Position numbers and translations under genes: made by a program
From: Rhizobium sp. Root482
GTDB lineage: Bacteria; Pseudomonadota; Alphaproteobacteria; Rhizobiales; Rhizobiaceae
Reading direction: 5' to 3'
DNA length: 64,000 nt
Assembly: GCF_001426565.1 (NCBI RefSeq)
Contig: NZ_LMFA01000012.1
Location: forward strand, 124,861-188,860
In this document: piece by piece, positions 59,172-64,000 of the stretch
Layout of the letters: the number at the start of each line of letters is the position of its first letter
How positions within the stretch are numbered: the first letter of the stretch is position 1
Notes under the pieces: generated by a model
Told to the model about the DNA's origin: nothing
Seen by the model: the letters and a program-made list of their open reading frames with translations, nothing else
Database searches by the model: none

Positions 59172-59282
59172 CATGCCGATGACCGTTCAGCCGGCGTTCA
59201 GACGAATTCAGCCATGATCGCCGAATAAGCTTTGCATTGTCCTTTCAAGGCCGATACCGTCGTCTCATCCCGGAACGAACAA

Positions 59283-59897
59283 ATGACCGATGCAGCCACG
59301 CCCATGTCCAGACCATCCCTCGTCTACTCCATCCCCAACCTGTTGACCTATGGCCGGATTCTGGCTGTTCCGCTGATCGTGCTGTGCTTCTTTCTCGAAG
59401 GCGACCTGCGGAGTTCAGAGTTTGCCCGCTGGACGGCGGTCGGCATCTTCGTCGTCGCGTCGCTGACGGATTTTCTCGACGGCTATCTGGCGCGCATCTG
59501 GAACCAGACATCCAATATCGGCCGCATGCTCGACCCGATCGCGGACAAGCTTCTGGTGGCCACCGCGCTGCTTTTGATGGCGGCCGATACGGAAAAGACG
59601 ATTGCCGGATGGTCACTCTGGGCAGCGATCATCATCCTTTGCCGCGAAATTCTCGTCTCAGGCCTGCGCGAATATCTGGCCGCGCTCAAGGTGAGCGTGC
59701 CGGTGACGCGGATCGCCAAGTGGAAGACGACGATACAGATGGTCGCCATCGCCTTCCTTCTGGCAGGTCCGGCCGGCGACAAGATCATTCCCTACGTCAC
59801 GGAGACAGGCATTGTGCTGCTCTGGGTCGCGGCGGCGTTGACGATGTATACCGGCTACGATTATTTCCGCGCCGGCTTGAAACATATGATCGACTGA
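59283..59897 (+). CDS. pgsA: CDP-diacylglycerol-glycerol-3-phosphate 3-phosphatidyltransferase
   Basis: 204 residues, about five membrane helices. The CDP-alcohol phosphotransferase motif D-G-x2-A-R-x8-G-x3-D-x3-D is complete in 'DGYLARIWNQTSNIGRMLDPIAD'. It makes phosphatidylglycerol phosphate in the inner membrane. I start at ATG 59283 ('MTDAATPMSRPSLVYSIPN'); 59304 is an alternative. Its TGA overlaps the moaD ATG by one base. Confidence 0.95.
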   Translation: MTDAATPMSRPSLVYSIPNLLTYGRILAVPLIVLCFFLEGDLRSSEFARWTAVGIFVVASLTDFLDGYLARIWNQTSNIGRMLDPIADKLLVATALLLMAADTEKTIAGWSLWAAIIILCREILVSGLREYLAALKVSVPVTRIAKWKTTIQMVAIAFLLAGPAGDKIIPYVTETGIVLLWVAAALTMYTGYDYFRAGLKHMID

Positions 59898-60157
59898 TGG
59901 CCCATATCCGGCTCGTCTATTTCGCCTGGGTGCGTGAACGGATCGGTAAGGACGAGGACATTCTCGACCTGCCGGACAGCGTCGTTACCGCCGGCGATCT
60001 CCTGGCGCATCTGAAGACGCTCGGCGAGGATTATGCAGCGGCGCTGGAACACGAGAACGTCATCCGCGTCGCCATCAACCAGGAGCATGTCGATCATCGC
60101 GAGCCGATCTCCGGCGCCCGCGAGATCGCCCTGTTCCCGCCGATGACCGGGGGCTGA
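59897..60157 (+). CDS. moaD: Molybdopterin synthase small subunit MoaD
   Basis: 86 residues, ubiquitin-like: 'IRLVYFAWVRERIGKDEDILDLPDS...AGDLLAHLKTLG' and the C-terminal 'PPMTGG', whose terminal Gly is thiocarboxylated to carry sulfur. Its ATG overlaps the pgsA stop, and moaE follows 3 bases after its stop, so pgsA-moaD-moaE are one transcript. A molybdopterin enzyme is encoded at 50.7-52.8 kb. Confidence 0.95.
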   Translation: MAHIRLVYFAWVRERIGKDEDILDLPDSVVTAGDLLAHLKTLGEDYAAALEHENVIRVAINQEHVDHREPISGAREIALFPPMTGG

Positions 60158-60160
60158 GCC

Positions 60161-60631
60161 GTGACCGGCAGCCTGGTGACGGTGCGCGTCCAGCCGGAGG
60201 ATTTCGATCTTGCCGCCGAGGTACAAGCGCTGTCGGCCGGCCGCCGCGATATCGGCGCGGTGGTCAGCTTCATCGGCCTTTGCCGTGACGAAGCCGGCAC
60301 GCTCGATGCGCTCGAGCTTGAGCATTATCCCGGCATGGCGCAGGCCGAAATCTCCCGCATAAGCGAAGAGGCAGCCACCCGTTTCGGGCTCTCGGCAGTC
60401 TGCGCTATCCATCGCCATGGAAAGATCGTGCCGGGCGAGAATATCGTGCTCGTCCTTACCGCCTCGCCGCACCGGCAGGCCGCTTTCGACGGCGCCAATT
60501 TCATCATGGATTTCCTGAAAACCTCCGCCCCCTTCTGGAAGAAGGAACACCGGACGGACGGCAGCCAGGGCCATTGGGTCAGCGCCAAGGATGCCGACGA
60601 CACGGCGCGGGAGCGCTGGTCGAAGGGCTGA
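60161..60631 (+). CDS. moaE: Molybdopterin synthase large subunit MoaE
   Basis: 156 residues starting with GTG. 'GAVVSFIGLCRDEAGTLDALELEHYPGMAQAEISRI' and 'HRHGKIVPGENIVLVLTASPHRQAAFDGANFIMDFLKTSAPFWKKE' match MoaE; the conserved Lys near the end ('FWKKEH') and Arg/His lie in the active site. With MoaD it turns precursor Z into molybdopterin. Confidence 0.96.
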   Translation: MTGSLVTVRVQPEDFDLAAEVQALSAGRRDIGAVVSFIGLCRDEAGTLDALELEHYPGMAQAEISRISEEAATRFGLSAVCAIHRHGKIVPGENIVLVLTASPHRQAAFDGANFIMDFLKTSAPFWKKEHRTDGSQGHWVSAKDADDTARERWSKG

Positions 60632-60644
60632 GGGCGGACCGGGT

Positions 60645-61541
60645 TCAGGGCTGGAACTGCTCGCGGCGCGTCAGGACCAGCACCAGGATCAGGAACGAGA
60701 AGATCGCGAAATCCCGCCAGAGCATCGGGCCATAGGCGCTCCAGAGCGTTTCGCCAAGCCCCATGGCCGCCGCCCCCGCGGCCGCCAGCAGCGGACCGAT
60801 CTGGCCGCCGATCGCGGCGATGAACAGCACCTTGACACCGAAGACGAGGCCGGCACCGAAATCCATGGTGCCGTAATAGGCGGTGGCGAGAATGCCACAG
60901 AGGGCGGCGAGAAGCGCGGAAAGCCCGTAGGCGGCGACGAAGATACGGCCGCCATCGATGCCACAGAGGGCTGCCGCTTCGGCATCCTGCGACACCGCCC
61001 GCCAGGACCGGCCCCAGGCGGACCGCATCAGGAAAACCTGACCGGCTCCGATGACAAACAGCATAATCACCGTGTTGGCGAGCTGGATCACCGTCAGCGT
61101 TACCGGAAAGCGCGGGTCGGACCACAGCACCAGCGGGGCGTTGAGGAAGGGCGGCAGCCAGAGACTGCGAGTATCCGCGGCGATGCGCGACAGTTCCATC
61201 AGCATCAGCGCCAGGCCAAGCGAGGCGACCACGACGGTATTTTCCGACAGGACCGACAGCCTGCGCATGACCGACCGGCCGATGAGAAGGCCGGTGCCGA
61301 GCGTATAGACGAGCGCGGCAGCGGCGCCGGCCGCCAGGGCAGCGGGCATGACCAGCCAGAGCTTGTTCCAGGCGAAATCGGCAAACAGCAGGAAGATTTG
61401 GCCGGAGAAGGCAAAGAGCGCGCCATAGGTGAGATCGGCCCGGCGGGTGACGGCAAAGCCGATCGAATAACCGAAGGCGAGCAGCGCATAGAGCGCCGCG
61501 ATCGGCAGCGCGCTGGCGAGTTGCTGGAGAAAATAGGCCAT
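60645..61541 (-). CDS. Branched-chain amino acid ABC transporter permease, LivH-like
   Basis: 298 residues, about eight membrane helices. 'LLAFGYSIGFAVTRRADLTYGALFAFSGQIFLLFA' and 'RAVSQDAEAAALCGIDGGRIFVAAYGLSALLAALCGILATAYYGTMDFGAGLVFGVKVLFIAAIGGQIGPLLAAAGAAAMGLGETLWS' match LivH/HisM-type permeases with the EAA-like loop. No LivM, LivG, LivF or binding protein lies nearby, so it is an orphan here. It is convergent with moaE (13 bases). Confidence 0.88.
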   Translation of the reverse strand: MAYFLQQLASALPIAALYALLAFGYSIGFAVTRRADLTYGALFAFSGQIFLLFADFAWNKLWLVMPAALAAGAAAALVYTLGTGLLIGRSVMRRLSVLSENTVVVASLGLALMLMELSRIAADTRSLWLPPFLNAPLVLWSDPRFPVTLTVIQLANTVIMLFVIGAGQVFLMRSAWGRSWRAVSQDAEAAALCGIDGGRIFVAAYGLSALLAALCGILATAYYGTMDFGAGLVFGVKVLFIAAIGGQIGPLLAAAGAAAMGLGETLWSAYGPMLWRDFAIFSFLILVLVLTRREQFQP

Positions 61542-61620
61542 GGCAAATCCGGATGATGACAAATGCATTATAACTGGTAAAATGTGATTAGCCAGTTAGT
61601 ATTTGCAGCTAGGATTTCCG

Positions 61621-62181
61621 ATGACCTTCGCCTGGACCCCGCATCGTTTTTCCGGTGGCGCGCTGGCGCTCGACATCGCCAATTCGATCGTGATGCGTTT
61701 CGACGAGGAGCGCCGGATCGACCGTTACGCCGATCCGGCAGCGCTGGACGGCTTTGCCGCTGCGGCGCGCGAATTTTCCGCCGAACGGCATTTGTTCGGG
61801 GAACTCGAGCCGGTTTCGCCGGCTGACCGCCCGGCCTTTTTCACCCTCAGGGACGCCGTCGACCGGCATTTCAGGGCCGTGGTGCTGGGACGCGCCTCCG
61901 GCGCCCTCTTGGCCGACCTGCTCGATGCCATCTCGACGATCACCCGGCGGCATGCCTTGTCGGCGCAATCCACGCCACTCGATGCGGCGGCGGCCCGCTC
62001 GGCGCTTTCGCTCGCGACCCTTTCCGAGCCGGAGCGCCTGAAAATCTGCCCCAACTGCAAATGGCTTTTCCTCGATCGCAGCCGCAACCGGAGCCGCAAC
62101 TGGTGCGACATGGCGGTCTGCGGCAATCGCGTCAAGGCAAGCCGCCACTATCAGCGCCAGAGAAAGGAACCAGCGCCGTGA
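61621..62181 (+). CDS. ABATE/CGNR zinc-finger regulator
   Basis: 186 residues. The N-terminal ABATE domain ('GGALALDIANSIVMRF...LDGFAAAAREF...FTLRDAVDRHFRAVV') leads to a C-terminal zinc finger 'ICPNCKWLFLDRSRNRSRNWCDMAVCGNRVKASRHYQR', whose C-x2-C, WC-x4-CGNR signature is complete. Such proteins are predicted stress-linked transcription regulators. ATG 61621 has AGGA 8 bases before it. The next gene begins inside its stop (GTGA). Confidence 0.93.
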   Translation: MTFAWTPHRFSGGALALDIANSIVMRFDEERRIDRYADPAALDGFAAAAREFSAERHLFGELEPVSPADRPAFFTLRDAVDRHFRAVVLGRASGALLADLLDAISTITRRHALSAQSTPLDAAAARSALSLATLSEPERLKICPNCKWLFLDRSRNRSRNWCDMAVCGNRVKASRHYQRQRKEPAP

Positions 62182-62720
62182 GCTTGACCCGCCTGATTGT
62201 CACGCCCCGCCTGGCCGTCGTGACCAGCCTGCTTGCCGCCCTTCTCGGGCTTGCCGCCTGCCAGCGCGAGACCGGCCCGGATCCGCTCGAACTGACCGGC
62301 AAGATGTTCGTCTTCAACTACCGCCTCGCCTATGCCACCTACCTGATCACGCTGACCAAGACCGAGCCGGTGCCGGACGGCAGCATCGTGATGGCGACAT
62401 TCGAGAACCCCGCAGGCGGGGCGCCTCTCGTGCTTGAGCGCAAGCTGTTCCAACAACTCGACAAGGTGGTGCTCGAAAGCCCTGATATCACCTGCGTCAG
62501 GAAGGAACGTCCCTATCGGGTGACGATCGACGTCAAGGGGCCGGACGGTTCGGTCCTGCAAACACTGGAAACATCGGTCACCTCCGATCTCGACCAGGAT
62601 ATCCTCCCGGCCAAGGCCCTCATCGTCGGCCCCGCCTATGACAAGAACCCGGAGGTCTTCAAGGACGGCAAGACGCCCGAACATTTCGAAACGGCGAAGT
62701 GCGGGACAGAGAACGGCTGA
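62178..62720 (+). CDS. Lipoprotein of unknown function
   Basis: 180 residues from a GTG start coupled to the CGNR gene (GTGA; AAGGAA 8 bases before). A lipoprotein signal 'LAVVTSLLAALLGLAAC' with lipobox L-A-A-C at about 28. The mature part ('MFVFNYRLAYATYLITLTKTEPVPDGSIVMATFENPAGGAPLVLERK', 'VRKERPYRVTIDVKGPDG') is beta-rich, without known domain. A terminator closes the unit. Because it is coupled to a regulator, the two may act in one stress response; this is inference. Confidence 0.82.
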   Translation: MSLTRLIVTPRLAVVTSLLAALLGLAACQRETGPDPLELTGKMFVFNYRLAYATYLITLTKTEPVPDGSIVMATFENPAGGAPLVLERKLFQQLDKVVLESPDITCVRKERPYRVTIDVKGPDGSVLQTLETSVTSDLDQDILPAKALIVGPAYDKNPEVFKDGKTPEHFETAKCGTENG

Positions 62721-62726
62721 AACGTT

Positions 62727-62755
62727 AAAAGCCGGAGCGTTTCCGCTCCGGCTTT
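62727..62755. terminator. Terminator after the CGNR-lipoprotein unit
   Basis: AAAGCCGGAGCG-tttc-CGCTCCGGCTTT, a 12-bp stem; T residues follow on the plus strand and A residues precede, so it can also end ndk transcripts from the other side. Confidence 0.85.
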
Positions 62756-62801
62756 CAAGATATCTTTTCAATGCCTTCGGGCAGGAACCCGAGAGACTGA
62801 T

Positions 62802-63224
62802 TCAGCCGACGATTTCGGTATCGGAGAACCAGTAGCGGATTTCCTCGGCGGCGGTTTCCGGGGCGTCCGAACCGTGTACCGAATTTTCGCCGATCGACAG
62901 GGCATGCGTCTTGCGGATCGTGCCTTCGTCGGCATTGGCCGGATTGGTGGCGCCCATGATCTCACGGTTCTTCAGGATGGCATTTTCGCCTTCGAGAACC
63001 TGGACGATGGTCGGGCCGGAGGTCATGCCTTCGACCAGTTCGCCGAAGAAGGGGCGTTCCTTGTGAACGGCGTAGAAGCCTTCAGCCTGACGGGTGCTCA
63101 TCCAGACGCGCTTGGAAGCGACGACGCGCAGACCGGCATCTTCGAGCATCTTGGTGATGGCGCCCGTCAGGTTGCGCTTGGTCGCGTCCGGCTTGATCAT
63201 CGAAAAGGTGCGTTCAATCGCCAT
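62802..63224 (-). CDS. ndk: Nucleoside diphosphate kinase
   Basis: 140 residues. '[23 protein letters not shown]' is the NDK opening and '[20 protein letters not shown]' holds the phosphorylated His117. It equilibrates nucleoside di- and triphosphates, feeding (d)NTP pools. Length and motifs are standard. It is convergent with the lipoprotein gene. Confidence 0.98.
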   Translation of the reverse strand: MAIERTFSMIKPDATKRNLTGAITKMLEDAGLRVVASKRVWMSTRQAEGFYAVHKERPFFGELVEGMTSGPTIVQVLEGENAILKNREIMGATNPANADEGTIRKTHALSIGENSVHGSDAPETAAEEIRYWFSDTEIVG

Positions 63225-63312
63225 TGTCTCAATCCCTTGGTGTTCGTGGTCCGTGAATTTGGCGGTTCAATAACCGTCAACGCCAAGCAAAACAAGGGGG
63301 AGCCGCGAAGTT

Positions 63313-64000
63313 TCACGCCGCCGTCACGGTCCGTCCGAGCCCGTCATGGAGATCAAGACAGCGTTCGAACCAGTCGGTGACCGAGTCGCCGGCTACAAGA
63401 ATCGCCTTCGGCGAGGTGATGCGCGCCCATTGCAGCGCCCCGAAGACGATGTAATCGGCAAAGAGCGGGCTGTCGCCGCCAATGAAATTCTGCTTCTTGA
63501 GCATGGCGCGCAGCGGCTCCAGCCTGGCCGGGAAGGCCTGGAGTTCCGCCGCGCCGATATCGAGCACCGCCTCGAGCGTCGTGCCGAAGCGCGCCTCGCG
63601 GGAAGCCCGGTAATAGGCCTGATCGACGGGTTCAAGGCAATCGTGGATGTCCATCAGGATGATGCGGATCAGGGCGGCTTGCAGCACCGTCTGCGTCCAG
63701 CTTTCGATGAAGCGCGCCGTCGCCTTGCCGCCCTCGCCGCCAAACAGCGACGGGCGATCGGGGTAGGTTTCCTCCAGATGAAGCGCGATGGCAAAGCTGT
63801 CGGGGATCAGCCGGTCGCCGTCGCGCAGCAGTGGCACGGTCTTCGTTGCCGCGTTCTCGATCACCGGGATCTGCGTGAAGCCCACCGGCTCAAGCTGATA
63901 ATCGAGCCCCTTATGAGCAAGCGACAGGGCGGTCTTCCAGGCATGCGGCGAGAAATGGCGGGTCTTGTCGGCGCCGCTCAGCGTATAGAGTATGCGGGTC
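63313..64000 (-). CDS. Glutathione S-transferase (5' end cut by window)
   Basis: The frame is open to the window edge, giving about 228 residues so far ('TRILYTLSGADKTRHFSPHAWKTALSLAHKGLDY...'). 'PVGFTQIPVIENAATKTVPLLRDGDRLIPDSFAIALHLEETYPDRP' is the GST N-domain with cis-Pro and Asp-Ser; the C-domain is helical. The terminal start codon lies just beyond base 64000. It is a different subgroup from the GST at 54.7 kb. Substrate unknown. Confidence 0.88.
   Translation of the reverse strand, partial: TRILYTLSGADKTRHFSPHAWKTALSLAHKGLDYQLEPVGFTQIPVIENAATKTVPLLRDGDRLIPDSFAIALHLEETYPDRPSLFGGEGGKATARFIESWTQTVLQAALIRIILMDIHDCLEPVDQAYYRASREARFGTTLEAVLDIGAAELQAFPARLEPLRAMLKKQNFIGGDSPLFADYIVFGALQWARITSPKAILVAGDSVTDWFERCLDLHDGLGRTVTAA

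Overview
The window looks like chromosomal core DNA of an alphaproteobacterium of the order Hyphomicrobiales, most likely family Rhizobiaceae (Rhizobium/Agrobacterium/Sinorhizobium relatives). The reasons are high GC, gene order (yceD-plsX-fabH-ihfA-merR, glyA-nrdR-ribD-ribE, hdaA-ppk-ppx, uvrC-pgsA-moaD-moaE, ldtP with ldtR), a Mg-type HemB, HdaA instead of Hda, a K+-independent H+-pyrophosphatase, DUF982 and DUF1236 proteins, and palindromic intergenic repeats of a kind typical for rhizobia. The genus cannot be fixed from the sequence alone.

Layout. 1-8 kb: end of a glycosyltransferase gene, a membrane-anchored nuclease-like pseudoenzyme, tRNA-Pro(GGG), small conserved genes, then the minus-strand lipid/nucleoid block yceD, plsX, fabH, ihfA and a MerR regulator, with a divergent bamE lipoprotein gene. 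8-20 kb: hppA, an MFS gene, nusB-ribH, an inserted cupin/acetyltransferase/small-lipoprotein segment, then ribE-ribD-nrdR-glyA and the LdtP/LdtR cell-wall pair. ribD carries an in-frame palindromic element. 20.8-23 kb: a membrane protein followed by about 1.6 kb of non-coding DNA full of repeats. 23-30 kb: hemB, a methyltransferase, an RDD protein, bpt, an EamA transporter, an AbrB/Doc toxin-antitoxin pair with a clear operator, and parC. 30-42 kb: exported proteins, a SulP transporter with a structured leader, aspS, an MFS gene, a Tat multicopper oxidase, rnd, a DUF2000/AraC pair whose start codons overlap head to head, and a membrane nucleotide cyclase. 42-50 kb: ppx, ppk, hdaA, an AI-2E family permease, purM-purN, and a frameshifted Phd-type antitoxin relic. 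50-64 kb: NudK-like hydrolase, a molybdopterin oxidoreductase, rlmJ, RNase T2, GST, a porin-like outer membrane protein, SDR-uvrC-pgsA-moaD-moaE, a lone LivH-type permease, a CGNR regulator with a lipoprotein gene, ndk and a second GST cut by the window end.

Most of the window is housekeeping: phospholipid and fatty-acid start (plsX, fabH, pgsA), riboflavin (ribD/E/H), heme (hemB), purines (purM/N), polyphosphate (ppk/ppx), DNA topology, repair and replication control (parC, uvrC, hdaA, ihfA). The unusual material is in small accessory spots: the coding palindromic element in ribD, the repeat field before hemB, one intact and one decayed toxin-antitoxin locus, the sulP leader, and the catalytically stripped SNase-like protein. 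I saw no prophage, insertion sequence with transposase, CRISPR array or rRNA gene.
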